64,000 bases of DNA from Haliclystus octoradiatus (GCA_916610825.1 OU744447.1:34948869-35012868), one strand, 5' to 3'. Positions 26,401 to 38,136 are shown, numbered from the stretch's first letter. Translations and numbers: made by a program. Notes: generated from the sequence alone by a model not told the origin.

Positions 26401-29400
26401 TGGAACATTGAAAGCATTGCAGATCATTTTCAAGATATTGCCTGACAGATTAGACTATATAATCAATGGGCAACTACGACCGAAATTTTATCACAACCCA
26501 ATTATTTTTGAACGATTGCATCCGTCAATAGAAGATGGTACTGATTGGATGTTTTAGATAGAGTTAAGGCTGAGTTGATCTTTGGGAAATGTCCACCGCA
26601 GTCGACGTTAGAATATTTGATGTGCGGTTGCACTCTACCATGTGAGCTAGTCTCTCCACAATACACATTTCTGATTTAATAGTATGAAGTAATTTAATGA
26701 TCCGCAATCCCTTTATACTGCTAATTAATAATTTTTTAACTTGACTGTATACTGTTAATTATATATATATATTGAGACCTTTAAAAGGAAGCCCCGGGAA
26801 GAAACCCCACCAGGTGGCTTGAAGGTATCTCGATTGACGATGATTTATTGCTTCATGTAGCATAAGCGGAATAAATATGATTTTGAAACAGAATATTAAC
26901 ACAACTAGTTTCTCACAATGTTTCAACATAGTTTATTGTGCCATTCTCAAGTGAATATTTTAATTATTAGAAAGTTACAAATTTATAGTAAAAATTTTGT
27001 CTTATTTCGGGCAAATATACATCAAATAGTAAATAAAATTGTGACCTTTAAATTGTTTGTCATCTCTGATAGGCTGCAAATTTCGAGGTGTAAACAAGAA
27101 TGTTACTTCCTATTTGCAATTCATTGGTCTGGCTCATATTCCAACATTAGATGTCGTACTTATGCTGGATATAAATAAGAAAACGCTTGGCTCACCATTG
27201 ATAATTGAAGGTAAAATAGATAAAGTGAACGGAACCAGAGGCGTGTTCCGGCTTGAGGGTTTGTCACAAAGGGAAAGGAAAGATTCCAATAATCAAAGTG
27301 AAGAGGATGGATTGGATAATTCAAGCGGGCCTCGAGTTTTATTTGAAGGAAGTTCGAAATTCAGTGTTAATACTTCATTGAAAATGGAAACAAAGTTAAT
27401 TGCACCGGGAATCACAACAGACCTTTTGATGTTGTATGATCTAAAGGATGGCCAAAAATCTTTTTCGGGTTCAAGAGTAGTGTCCTGGCATGGCGAAGGA
27501 AAGCATTTTAGATTGGATTTCAATATTATCCTGAAACCAAATTTCAAGAATGTAGCACTAAATGTATGTTCATAGTATTTGCATTACTGAATATGATACC
27601 CATATGAATATCTTCCTTATAGTATAGTGATGCAGTTTAACAATATGTGTGCTGTACATAAATATCATAGTTTTCTTCTACGCGTCTGAAAATTGTCACT
27701 TTGATTAGCTAATGTTTCCAAAGACCTATAATACAGTAACACTGTCTACTGTAGTTGGCAGTATAATTCTCCTTCCTTTATCAATTTAAGATTCATCTGT
27801 TCTTGCAAATCTTTTGATATTATTTTACTCCATTTTGTAATGAATATAATTGATCCCTAATTGAATTAGATTCGATTGATTTGAGAAGCTGTTTCGATCC
27901 ACAAAAAAATACAGAAATCAAATGAAATAGAAAGATTCAAATATAGAGATTGTCACGAAAGCAAATTAAATTCCTCGACAGACTTGGACTTGTTCAAACG
28001 TAACACAAACTAAAACTCGGAAGGCTAGTAAAAAGTTGAAAATATCACTGTGGATGAGATTAATCTATAACGGGGGAAGAGGTAAGGATGCCTATACCGA
28101 TTATCCAGCATCCATTTGGGAACGTGCTATTAATCATTGAATTGGCAAACAAAGGTGTACAAGACAAACTAATAAAACGTTTTGAAGAATACAGATAATC
28201 GCAATGTCTTGTAATTTTCATTACAAGGTACAATCACACATGATAAAAGAGAAGCTCAAAATTGATAGTCGTGACATGCTAAAAATACTTGATAATTTCA
28301 TGATCACAGCTAATGATAGTTTACTGAAGAGAAATCAACTCAATGAAATGATATCTAGCAAGTCCTTGCCTATCCTCAAACGCATTGAAGATACTGAAAG
28401 TAAAATGCGAGCCTTAGAGAAAACATTGACTGATCTTGCAGCTATGTATCTGGATGCAGAAGAAGGGATGCAGCAAGATTGCATCAAAAAATGCCAAAAA
28501 AGTAAGTTGATAAAAGCTTCTAAGCCAATAATATGCAATAATGATTCAATTTTCATGAGAATGCAGTATTTCAGATTGTTGATCAGAATTCTCCCGGTTA
28601 GTATAAATTATCATATTGGTATTAGATGTAATAGGAGATTTATCCAAGAGAACACAATTTTATGAATGAATAATGCAAATTAAATTTGAAAATTTTATTT
28701 GAAAAATTTAACAAGTTCTAGTTTGAAATAATGTTGATTAGCTTCAGAGCCATGTTAGAAACTCAGACCAATTATTATGTGCCTATTAACTATTTAAGGC
28801 TCAAATACTGTTCTGTTATTTAATTAATAGTTGAAGTTAATGTTGAAAAGTTCCGAATTTGAAATTGGAATTGATCTAAATTAGGGCGTATTCAACATTA
28901 AATATCATCACTTACATGGATCCGATTCAAACAATTATTTGACAGTCTGGAAACCTTTACTGGTTTATTTCTGTGTACCAGCTTCAATAGCCAAGTAGAC
29001 ACTCCAAGACAATTCTAGTAACTTTAAGAAAACGACATAATGATTCTAAAAGCCATAATGTCTACTAGCTGTCATAAGATTAACAGCTTTATAATTTTGT
29101 TAAAGTATTGACGTAATACAGAGCGCTATATAGCGATAATTCGAGGCAAAAACATTAGATTCGCACTTCTTATAAAAGCCTTTGTGGTGATCATATTGCT
29201 CTCTTATCTACGAAACATGAAAGTGATTACACTCAATCAAGAAATCTATTAATGCAATCAAAAAGTCACTGAAATTGTAATGCACTTGTTTTACAGTTCC
29301 AAGGTTTGGTGTGACGGTATCATCAAATTGCAATGCAGATAATGCCCCATACTCATGTATTCAATGGGATGACACAAAAGAGTTAGTAATTGATTTTGCC

Positions 29401-32400
29401 TGTGTTGCCACTTGTGAAGGATCAAAGGTTGCTAATCTTGATAAAAGTGCGTTATCACGTAAAACACTTGAGGTAAGGGAGTTCTTGCGATTTAAATTTA
29501 GAAGTAGATTTCCTCAAATATTTTGAAACCATTGCCTTATTATTATTAACTGTGAAATATTTGATATAAATAAACTTTTAACAATTATACCTAGAATTAA
29601 TTGATAAGCGAACTCATTAAATAGATTAACTCTGATTTAATTAAGAAAACTATAAGTCAAAAAAAAAATTATAATCCGGTTTTGAAACCATCTTTTATAT
29701 CCTATAAGACTTTCAAATTTTTGCTTCAATCCCCGAACTATAAACTCATCCTTTGGCAAGAATCTGTTCAAGTTCAGTCATTATTTGTAATTATCTTTAA
29801 ATTTTCAACATTAATTCACAGAAATTATTCAAAAAATTAGGATTTTATAGAGCATAATTGTGTTGTGAGTTGCCTTAATCCACCTAATTTCAATAATTTC
29901 ATAAATAAGATAAACAGTTTTCATTTTTACTTATTCGGAATGTGTGATGGATATTCTGGACAGCTAAACCATGGTACCGAGAGTTTCACCATTGAGGGAA
30001 ATATGAATAAATGTGTGCTTCGTAATTTCTCTATTCAAACAATGCTAACAGTCATAATAATATCTTGTACAATTGAATACTACTGATAACAATTTTTTTA
30101 CAAGCTTTTTAGAATGCCTGTCAAGCTTTGTAGCAATATCATTTTTCCCGCTTTGCTAAGACGTGCGATTATAATTTCTATTTCTCTTTAATATTTTCAC
30201 TTGCATCTCTTTTTTTTATATTTGAGGTACTTCTTGAAAGGTACAAGGCATTGATTGAACTGAGTGAATTCTTCAAACAGGCACAATCTTACTCAATTAA
30301 AAGCAAGCAGAGCATTGCGGTTTATGTCAATGGCGTAGAAAAATGCCTTGAAAGTATATTGCCAAGGTTGAAGAAGCTGAGATCTAAAATATTGCGTATG
30401 AACTTGAAACTTGATTTTTTGAGATCTTCTTTCGATGATACCATGTACAGAACCACAAGTGCATGTTATCCATTCGAAATGGGATTCAAAGGGAAAACAA
30501 AGCAGTTTAAAGGCTGTTTTAATGGAGATTTTATTGAACAGATGATGGAGCAACTACTCGGTACTATAGCAAAGAATGACATGAGTTTAATAAATAAATG
30601 TTTAAGTGATCAGCAGCATAATTACTATGCTGCTTTGGAATCTGCAAATTTTTTTTTGTACCAAACTGAAAAAGCTATACGAGAAGCATACTCCGACACA
30701 TTCGAAAGTCAAAAGCGTAATAAAATCAAAACTGGTAATTATAGTCTGGTGGAGCATTTCGACAGACTTCTTAGACGAGTAGAGGGGACCTCATCAACAA
30801 GAAGTGTAGCAACAACGATTGCATTCGCTAAAAATACACCTTGGAAGATAAAGAATGATATGCCAATATTAAAACAACTAGACAGCCAGTCTCGATCAAG
30901 AATATACAATGGGTCATTTTCAACAGGTAAGTATTTTGTATTTGTAGACCGTCTCAAAATACAGCAGACAGAAATTTGAAAGTTCAGTGAATACTTCTAA
31001 TATTTTTATAAAAGATAGTAATACAACAACAAAGAAAGCCAAAAACGACAGATAAACATGAGACGATCACTGTTTTCATATGCAAGTCACATAACCGCTT
31101 TCTGTTTTCTGAATCTAAACCAATAAAAGGAAAGTGAATATAAGTTAATTTATTTAGAAACCTCCTCAATATCAATTTTTACCTCTCAGTCTAATTGAAA
31201 AGAAAGTTTCAATAAACATTCTATTGGCCAACATTGATGGATTTATATTTTCAGGTGGAAATAACTCTTGTGAAATTGCTAGACGTGCAGCCATGTCGTA
31301 CGGGTACTTGACAAGAACGTTGCAGACTTTATCTGACGGATATTCAAGATCTAAAGATAAAGTTGAACACTTTAAACGAATGATTGACGATGATTTGGAC
31401 CAGAGAGAAATTTATCTCTACAAAGAAGGTACTCTTCTCCTAAATTAGATCAGGGATTGTATTTAGTTAATCTGATTACCGGTTTTCATAGTGAAATTCG
31501 AAACAAACATTCACTAGTTAACTCATTGTTATAATCAAGGAATTTCTCCATATGCCACATTTATAACTGATATTACGACTGTATGTGGGAGAAGTTCACA
31601 GAGAATCATGGTAGTACATCAAATATCTCCTCTGGATTCTTATATAAATGACTCTATGACAGCATAAGGTGTGTATCTAAAAAATGGAAAATTAAGATTC
31701 TGCGCAATGGAGAACTAATTACTGATTTACCATGCACAGGCATAAAATAACAGCATGTATATTCATTATGGATGCTTTAGTGCTCAGAAAGGTTTGTTTT
31801 ATACAAAATATATCCTGATGTGTATGATTCAAAAGTTGTAGGTTTGAATCACTCGTATGGGTGGGTTACTTAGAATTATATCCAACAGGTATTCAGATTC
31901 AGTAAAGTTTTTTGTTTTGTTTTGAAATGTTAGTGAAATCCGTTCATATTAATAATAATATAATGTCGACGGTGTCGCCCTACCGAAGGCTCCCGTACCA
32001 CTGCTCTAGTTCTAGAAGAGTGGCTTTTTTCATTAACAGCAATGATTTAAACGCTCTTTGTTGATCTCAGCTGCGACACTGCAGATCAATTTCAACATAT
32101 TCCATTGCAGACAGGTCTTGATTGTCAATGCGCAGCGATGCGCCATAGCTACTCACAATGCAATTCCCTTTGGACCATTCCATCCCCCATCCTCAGATGG
32201 TACTCATTTGATGTTTCAGATAAAGTCAATGATGAGTTGACCTTAGGGGAATTTGAACCACATTCGATCAGATATGATCCGATCTGAAGGTCGGTTGCTC
32301 TGCCATCTGAGTTAATCCTCCGTTCATATTAATGACTTCTATGTTGTCAGTAATGACCGTAAAAAACAGCACATTCATGACACCATTGTGAAGTATGTAC

Positions 32401-35299
32401 ATTGTAGAGAAAAATCAAATAACTCTAGTCTACATTTAAATACAAATAACTACATGACGATAAGATATAAGTCAACTGATTCAGATATCCTATTCAATCG
32501 ATTTAAAAGTATTGACGTAAAGATGTATACTGCCTAAACTGGTAGAAGCTCGCTGGTAAACATTTTCACATTCTTTTCAATTGTATGATGTGATATGTCT
32601 GGTGTTATGTGTACAAGGGTTATTATCAAATACTACGCTGTTTTGTATAATTGCGTGCGTTATACAGTATCTAGATTATAATTATATCTAATTTGTTGTT
32701 TATTAGTGAAAGAGTGAGTATATAAATCCCATTACCCACAAGCAATAGTTAGAGAATTATTAGATAGCATTCAATTTGCCAAAAAGGATTAATGCTTTAC
32801 ATTCATCTAATTGACTTCCCTAATCACTTCAAATAACATCAGTAATCTGCATGGAAATTCCATGCAATTCGTTGCACGTTCCCCGTCTGTAAATAATTGC
32901 ATCTTCTACGCTCTTCTTTATCGAATAATTCCCTTATGGAACCAATTAACGGAAGACATTGTGACCTCTTCCTCCGTAGTAAATGTTAATTTAAAGATTG
33001 GAGAAGTTTGATTGAGTAGTTACAGTAAGCACTCTCATTAGGCTGCACATCAGTGTAAATTATATTAATATATTATTTCCCTTCACTTGCCTGTAAGAAG
33101 GAAACATCTTACTGTTTATTTTTCACAAATAAAAAATGAAATTATTGAAATGAGTATATGCCGTTATAGATATACTTAAAATCGCAGTTTTGAGATACTG
33201 TGTCTAAGTTCTTATTATAATATCTTGAAATTACAAAAATCCAATATTTTCCTGTAGAAATGAAACATTTAAGATTGTTTTTGAGCAATGAAAATAGACT
33301 TGTGAGTCCAAATACTCAATCCGATTACATATTTTGCTATATTTTTAGTTTCCAAATATTCACCATCTCTAGTTGATTTGATTGACATGACATACTGGAT
33401 ACAGAAATCAAGAAAAGGTATTTTGCATAGTTGTGTGTCCAATAGGGAAAATTTATATATAATCAACACTTGTATTTTAGATGAGCAATGATGAAGTCAA
33501 ACACCATTAGAGTCCGTATCACCATCATCAACGCAGACCTTTAGTGAAATTAGTAATTTAGGCAGTATTGCCACACCTAAGGCAACTGTACAATTCTTCT
33601 CCTTTCAGAGGAGTGTATATTTTTATACAAAGCAATGGCTTGAAATGTTCGTAAGTGATCTGCACTTCAGATCAAATTAAACAGATTCAATAGCTAATAG
33701 GGTCTTTGATGCTCATTTCGCATTGATAAGTTTCAATTTTGATATCGAAGGAGAAACAAACAAGTTTGTTTAAACGGTCAATTTAGGTTTAGATATTTTT
33801 AAACGCCATGATTTTCATCTGCTTACATTTTCTCAGAGTGTAGCAACTGTTCAATTGGTTTTGCTTGTTTAGTGATCTGAAACTTTATCATCCACGGTTT
33901 AGTACTGGACCTACGTTCAATAATTGTAGATTAAATATTAAACAACTATAATAGCAATTATAGTAACGTGCTATTATAGCAAGCAAATATAAATGTGGAA
34001 TATAAAGGCACAGCGAAATATATTAAGTGGAAATCTTATATTGAAATTTCCCAGGTAACGGAGAATGGCAACAAGATCTCTCAGATTGTCTTGCTTATCA
34101 GAATAAGAACAGTATTAGCTCATTGCATGAGCAGATCAAAAATTACCTGAAAGTTGATACCCCAAATACATCAGTAGAGAATTATGTCTTATCGATTGGT
34201 GAGGAACTAGAAAAGGCTTCGAAAAGAGATCACATTTTAAGAAGGGGATTACGTGGAAAAGATGGAATATTGATCAAGGCAAAGGTAATTAGTTATTCAT
34301 AAACTAGTAATGCATTGTTTCAGCGACAGATTTGTTTAATTTGTTCGCAACTCGAGTCTATAGTAACATGCTTGCTTATTCTGTTTGAATTCCCCGTGAT
34401 AGTATTCTTCTATAAAACAATCTTCCCAAAGAAATAATTTTTATCTTTTGAATTGTATTTATAGCTATTTTTAAATTAAGATGATTATATTTTAAAAATA
34501 ATAAGCAATTATCGAATGAGGCTGCGGTACTTATTCAGAAGTATTTAGATCGAGTTTGACGAATATACTGAAACCGTATTGATGAGATAGATAACTTTGA
34601 GTGAGGTCTGACCTATTGTGAAGACTATGCAAAATCGAATTCACTATTTACTTTATTATTATTTTATAATTTCAAAAGAAGATTTTGAGAAAACATAATT
34701 AAGGAAAAATGAATCTTCGTATTTATGATTCCAAAGTTTTAGAACTATGTTTGCAGTTATGGTTAATTAATTAGTTGCAACACAAGTTGTTCAGTAAACA
34801 TTTTAACGGATAATTTTACAGTATAATAATTTAGGAATATTAAATTAGCAAGAAAATAGAGTATCCTATTCTTCTGATAATATTTTTCTCTACCATTCCT
34901 ATTCTTAAAGTTTTAAAATAATCATTGAAAAAAGCCAGCCATTGTTAAATAAAATATTTGCTTGTTATGCTACGTCAAATATATCGTACTGTTTCTAAGT
35001 ACCGAGGAAAGAAATTGATTCCTATACTGCATAAATCAGATTATTATGTCGTGGTATTTATCGTTTATGCTGGAAATAAATATATTTTTAAACGTAGAAT
35101 TATCTCCGTGCTCTTAAACTTTAAAATATTATGCGAATTTTGAAAATTTTATTCATATTACTTAACTTTAATAATTGATAATTTGCAGAGGTTGGCGGCA
35201 ATTTTTTCAAATTCAAATACAACTGTTGAAGAAACACAAAGTATCATCAATGAAATGTATGATCATGGAAAATATGTTACAGAAAATTTCAAATGCTAA
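14357..35299 (+). CDS. Gene B: large modular protein with signal peptide, 14 exons, about 1580 aa
   Basis: Exons: 14357-14462, 15804-17307, 17747-17937, 19699-20022, 21126-21281, 25051-25287, 27073-27563, 28228-28501, 29297-29472, 30227-30926, 31255-31428, 33349-33417, 34055-34284, 35189-35299. All borders are GT/AG and the phases join without a break (4743 nt including stop). The order is: hydrophobic signal peptide; about 500 residues of beta-rich sequence; beta-rich exons with phase-1 borders; an S-G-P module; a coiled coil ending C-x3-C; a Cys-rich exon with C-V-A-T-C; a 233-residue helical exon; and four short exons. The signal peptide and N-x-S/T sites suggest secretion. I see no catalytic site or transmembrane segment after the signal. 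Genes A and C are paralogs. It is likely an extracellular structural or adhesive protein, but that is inference. Confidence 0.85.
15804..17307 (+). CDS. Gene B exon 2: about 500-residue beta-rich N-terminal region
   Basis: Acceptor TTCTTTTAG before 15804. The frame is open without interruption to a donor GTAATT after 17307 (phase 2). Alternating hydrophobic/polar residues suggest beta strands throughout. Four Cys fall in the first third (S-V-C-K, S-R-C-Q, P-E-C-F-W-W, M-V-C-S). Glycosylation sequons N-N-T and N-I-T are present. The equivalent in gene C is 63190 to the window end, also closing in phase 2 with A-G before the donor. I do not recognise the domain. Confidence 0.88.
17747..17937 (+). 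CDS. Gene B exon 3
   Basis: Acceptor CTATTCAG, donor GTATAA, phase 2 in and 1 out. About 64 residues including L-G-C-G-G-E-T and F-S-C-P-Y-N-V, a possible disulfide pair. It aligns in position and length with C 62506-62693. Confidence 0.8.
19699..20022 (+). CDS. Gene B exon 4
   Basis: Acceptor TACTTTCAG, donor GTACGT, phase 1-1, 108 codons. It has F-E-T-C-A-P-E-E and D-S-I-C-E-F-L-M, the latter matching D-E-V-C-N-F-L-R in C exon 57063-57371, followed by strand-like sequence. Confidence 0.83.
21126..21281 (+). CDS. Gene B exon 5
   Basis: Acceptor AATTGCAG, donor GTAAAT, phase 1-1, 52 codons of strand-like sequence (P-I-L-T-F-K-T-D-V-Q-V-E-G). The counterpart in C is 54753-54899. Confidence 0.78.
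21770..21990. repeat. SINE/retrozyme-like repeat, copy 1 (intron of gene B)
   Basis: The segment TGGACTCATCAA..TCTGATGTCG..ATCAGGAAT..GTGCCTG..ATATAGATGGTGA recurs with the same order and spacing at about 26085-26175. Its right end carries the hammerhead-like sequence described separately. It lies in the 21282-25050 intron. Confidence 0.5.
21938..21985 (-). ncRNA. Degenerate hammerhead ribozyme
   Basis: On the minus strand: stem II GTCCC-TTGACA-GGGAC, then CGAAAC, then ACGCGTC. These match the hammerhead layout (stem II, GAAA box, very short stem III, GUC cleavage site) of the minimal ribozymes known from Penelope-like elements and retrozymes. The CUGAUGA box is altered to AUCAUGA (two changes, one at the core G5), so it is probably inactive. 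Confidence 0.5.
22993..23314. mobile_element. MITE with about 75-bp terminal inverted repeats
   Basis: TAGCCTGCGTACCAGCCCC at 22993 and GGGGCTGGTACGCATGCTA ending 23314. The inverted arms continue through CTGTGAACTAATGTGTGATT and its complement. It is about 320 bp in an intron of gene B. A TA target is possible. It is non-coding. Confidence 0.8.
25051..25287 (+). CDS. Gene B exon 6
   Basis: Acceptor AATTATAG, donor GTGAGT, phase 1-1, 79 codons, one residue longer than C 53487-53720. It opens V-F-E-D-G-I-F and includes H-L-I-I-Q-G-N-N, strand-like. Confidence 0.82.
25364..25549. mobile_element. Pogo/Tigger-like MITE
   Basis: AATGTAACCCACTTAAGTGC on the left and GCACATAAGCGGGTTACACT on the right form inverted termini. 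The word TTATCCGAA occurs three times inside. The termini resemble pogo-type Tc1/mariner ends; the family call is inference. It lies 76 bp after exon 6 of gene B. Confidence 0.6.
26085..26175. repeat. SINE/retrozyme-like repeat, copy 2 (intron of gene B)
   Basis: GGGACTCATCGATTAAATTT through GTATAGATGGTGA aligns with copy 1 at 21785-21870. No hammerhead core was seen next to this copy. Confidence 0.45.
26455..26657 (-). repeat. tRNA-derived SINE, copy 3 (diverged)
   Basis: On the minus strand: GACTAGCTCACATGGTAGAG (box A-like), TGCGGTGGACATTTCCC (diverged box B), then AGTACCATCTTCTATTGACG, aligning with SINE copy 2. The 3' part is diverged and its end uncertain. It lies in a gene B intron. 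Confidence 0.6.
27073..27563 (+). CDS. Gene B exon 7: S-G-P module
   Basis: Acceptor CTGATAG, donor GTATGT, phase 1 in and 0 out, 164 codons. Beta-rich sequence is broken by a polar insert (about residues 70-85 of the exon, rich in S/N/E/D) just before S-S-G-P-R-V-L-F. The G-P motif aligns with N-V-G-P-I-F-D-V in C 52199-52623, which has no such polar insert. The tail G-K-H-F-R-L-D-F-N corresponds to T-H-F-H-M-H-I-E-G in C. Confidence 0.85.
28228..28501 (+). CDS. Gene B exon 8: coiled coil ending C-x3-C
   Basis: Acceptor CATTACAAG, donor GTAAGT, phase 0 in and 1 out, 91 codons. Mostly helical, rich in K/E/L, ending D-C-I-K-K-C-Q-K. The counterpart in C (50283-50553; 90 codons) ends D-C-D-K-E-C-P-K, so the paired Cys are conserved. 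Confidence 0.83.
29297..29472 (+). CDS. Gene B exon 9: Cys-rich segment
   Basis: Acceptor TTTTACAG, donor GTAAGG, phase 1 in and 0 out, 59 codons. Cys at S-N-C-N-A, Y-S-C-I-Q-W and F-A-C-V-A-T-C. C-V-A-T-C matches C-V-A-W-C in C 48791-48969. The segment probably forms disulfides between the two helical regions. Confidence 0.83.
30227..30926 (+). CDS. Gene B exon 10: long helical exon
   Basis: Acceptor ATTTGAG after a T-rich tract, donor GTAAGT, phase 0 in and 1 out, 233 codons. Predominantly helix-forming, with a central pair of Cys (S-A-C-Y-P and K-G-C-F-N-G-D-F). The second aligns with T-F-C-I-G-P-N-F in C 47651-48326. Confidence 0.85.
31255..31428 (+). CDS. Gene B exon 11
   Basis: Acceptor ATTTTCAG, donor GTACTC, phase 1-1, 174 nt as in gene A. 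It has N-S-C-E-I-A-R-R-A-A-M-S-Y-G, then a charged helix ending Y-K-E. Confidence 0.85.
31954..32319 (-). repeat. tRNA-derived SINE, copy 2, with target-site duplication
   Basis: On the minus strand from 32319: GAGGATTAACTCAGATGGCA (box A) and ATGTGGTTCAAATTCCCC (box B), then the same body as copy 1, ending in an ATT-rich tail. It is flanked by a direct repeat TCCGTTCATATTAAT at 31939-31953 and 32319-32333, as expected from LINE-driven insertion. It lies in the 31429-33348 intron of gene B. Confidence 0.85.
33349..33417 (+). CDS. Gene B exon 12: 69-nt Y-W exon
   Basis: Acceptor TATTTTTAG, donor GTATTT, phase 1-1. D-L-I-D-M-T-Y-W-I-Q-K-S matches gene A (D-M-M-Y-W-L) and C (I-K-Y-W-Y). Confidence 0.85.
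34055..34284 (+). CDS. Gene B exon 13: 230-nt exon
   Basis: Acceptor TTTCCCAG, donor GTAATT, phase 1 in and 0 out. G-E-W-Q-Q opens it; Y-Q-N-K-N-S-I-S-S-L is shared with A; it ends I-K-A-K. Confidence 0.86.
35189..35299 (+). CDS. Gene B last exon
   Basis: Acceptor AATTTGCAG, phase 0, 36 residues then TAA (35297-35299). It includes S-N-S-N-T-T-V-E-E and ends N-F-K-C. C ends in a similar short exon with H-R-D-C-E. Confidence 0.8.
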   Translation, partial: RLAAIFSNSNTTVEETQSIINEMYDHGKYVTENFKC

Positions 35300-37459
35300 A
35301 TATATACTGCAACATAGTTTCATATTAGTTAGAATATCAACCTTATAATATACTAATGCTCTTATTTATGGCTGCAAAAATCATTAAATGTCATATTTTA
35401 TCTATCATCAGAACCTGTTGTTTTGTTACTAGTGTACGTCTAACTCGAAGCTGAAACTAGAGGTAATGAATAAATACGCTTTCTGTTTTCTTGCTTTTGA
35501 CAAGAAACATAACAGGACAACTCGGCTAAGGAATCAAATGACAAATAGCGTGTGTTTAGATCACATGACTCTTGTAAAATATCAAGTGATCTACCGTAAA
35601 ATAGAGCAATATGTAGGTTTTATTTTATTCATTAATTAAACAAAATGACCTCGGATTTTACTATTTGTTAATCTATAGCAAGTTTTTAACGTTGACCTCT
35701 ATGTTAAACATATCTTCAGTGTTGTGGGTAAAAATAAACCTACAGATAAATCGATTACCAAAACGCAAACTGCAAATGACTTCCTATTGATTTCTTACTA
35801 AAATCCAATTTTATTATGACCTTGAAAAACACATATCACTATCATAAAAACTCACTATAACTATCTAACAAAATAACTATCACTATCATTGAGTAAAAAA
35901 TCTGTCTGAAGATCGCTGTGAAAAGCGTGAAACTTGAGTAACAGTAGAGAATGTATATTCTTTCATTCTTTCGCCATATATTATTATTATAACTATCATA
36001 TATATTATCACATATGCCTTAAATTGACAGTAATTATACTATTACAATGTTAGTTACAAAAAATTTGCTTTCAAGAAACATACACTGTTGAATTCTTCAC
36101 GGAAAAATCCACTTTAGTTCATGTAGCTTTTCACCAGAGTCATGACACTGCTAGGGTTTTCCACGGTAACCCATATATTTCTGAAGCCAGATATAACATT
36201 AAACTGTAGTCAAACTACAAGAGTACAAGCAATTTCAGTTTCATAGTTTTTTGTGAAGTAAAAATTTAATAGTAGCATTTCTCCAAAGGGCCAGACGGCT
36301 TGTAATTCTCAATAAGCCAGCGTTATTTATAGACAGCGCACATCATCATAAAGCGCATCATTTACTATAGTTTTTATTAACTTTCGTGAATTATATTATT
36401 ATGATGTTCATATAATGGTTCTTCCTTAATAAGAGCTCATGTTTTGATCATCGTAGAAAGAAAACGAGCAAAAATACGGCGTCAAATGGAGTGTTCAAAG
36501 GAAGTTTCTGTTTGCCTGGTAACCTCATCGAACTACCCTTTTCCTTTGCTCTTTCCATCTAAAAAGTGTTACTAATGTGATTCTTTGCTTTGCATGCATA
36601 ACTCCAGAATTTAAATGTAATTTCCAAAACGTAATGTACTCACCGCTAAAAGTTGGTTAATATGGCAGCGAAAATGTTACATATTTTAATTCCTGTAATT
36701 TTTCTCCTAGAAGAATAAATAAGACATGAAACACACCCAGCAACAATGCACAGAAATAATTTTCTGAACTTGGAAATTAAATCGAACCTCTAATAACTGC
36801 GGAAACGTATGTGCGACCGCATGCAGTCATCCATTCGTCCGACATGTGGTCGTAAAAATTTTATAAACGATTGTACTCAATGAATGTAATGAATTATCAT
36901 TATTTTCTTTAAAATATCGGAAAATATTGTAGGGCTATCAAGGCTTATCGAAACTGATCGATTTTATTTTCTCATAAAAATAATCAGAGGATTCGATCAG
37001 CCAATCAAAGTCCATTCATAACAATTAGGTCCAAAATGAACCAACTGAATATCCAGTAACGAAATCATATCAAAAAACCTAATTCTGGAAATCAAAATTG
37101 TGATTTATGATCGAGAAGCTAAAGGACAGCATGTGTTTTCCTTGTACACAAGCGATTTATATTAACCAATATTAAGTATTTCTAGAAAAACTAAAATATG
37201 TAATTGATTTTATTTTGAAGATTCAATAATTATGTTTATATTTGAAATGGTACAGTTGTTGAACATCGAAGCAAAGCCTGCAGCTGAATAAAAATTCATT
37301 TCTGTTGTGGCAATTTTCTGATCCTATTCTCTTCTGCTGCCACATGAACGGCTTCATATACGATCAACTCGCGAAGAGAACTGTGCTACATTGTCCCAAC
37401 TGTGATGTTGATGGCCTGTTAGACTTTTTAAACAATCGATTCTTTGTGATTGTTACTCC
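35300..37459. other. Intergenic DNA between convergent genes B and C (left part)
   Basis: Holds the 3' UTR of gene B. Near 35907-35955 a motif CTGAAGATCGCTGTGAAAAG followed by GTGAAACTTG resembles the tail regions of some retroelements, but I could not define an element. Confidence 0.35.
35469..35474 (+). terminator. Candidate poly(A) signal of gene B
   Basis: AATAAA 170 bases after the gene B stop; the first canonical hexamer on this strand that I noticed. Confidence 0.45.
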
Positions 37460-38128
37460 TTTGACTTGCTCCAAGTCTCACGTATATTTATGACGATTTT
37501 GATATGTTGGTAAGTGAGACTTGTGTCCTTTGCGCATTCTATTGTTTTGCAAGATAAAAGAAACGCATCTAACCATGCGAGATAACGTAAAATATTTTGA
37601 AGTTGTCCAGGTGGTCGTCTTCATTCCAAATTCATTTTTGCAAACATGGCGTGCAATTTAAACATGATTTAAACGAAATAAATTTGGATTTATGATCATC
37701 AGTTAAATCTTTAGAGCTGTCGAAAATATTATAGCTAGAAATATGCTGTTGTTCTTGCTTCAACAAAATGATTCTGGCAAGTTGTTTCTCTTCAAAATGC
37801 TGCAAACTTTCTCAATTTTGAATGATGGTTATGGTGGTGAGGAAAGCCATAGATTTATTTCTGTAGTCAGTGTTTTAGTAAGTTTGATCAAAAATCAAGC
37901 AATTATTAAAAAGAAATAGTATAACTATCTAAAGGTAGATGTTTTTAGACACCATGTGAATCCCCGAATATTTCATCTTTCGAAGACGTAAAAATTTATG
38001 AAAACAATAAGATCAGACAAGCCGGCGTTGGGCAGAATGCTGCCCAACACTTATCGAAGGACACAAGTCCCGTTTACCAACCATCAAATCTCGGCACATC
38101 AAAGTAAGCGGGACTTGGAGCCAGTCAA
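37460..38128. mobile_element. 669-bp DNA transposon remnant with 8-bp target duplication
   Basis: Left end TTTGACTTGCTCCAAGTCTC and right end CGGGACTTGGAGCCAGTCAA are inverted. A second inner pair (GTGAGACTTGTGTCCTT at about 37513; AAGGACACAAGTCCCG at about 38053) extends the similarity to about 90 bp. The direct repeat GTTACTCC flanks it at 37452-37459 and 38129-38136. Eight-base duplications are typical of hAT and P families. No transposase frame is present. Confidence 0.8.
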
Positions 38129-38136
38129 GTTACTCC

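Noticed and set aside
35907-35955. Retroelement tail-like motif between genes B and C
   Set aside because: A single short resemblance with no repeat partner in the window and no target duplication; left as unassigned intergenic sequence.
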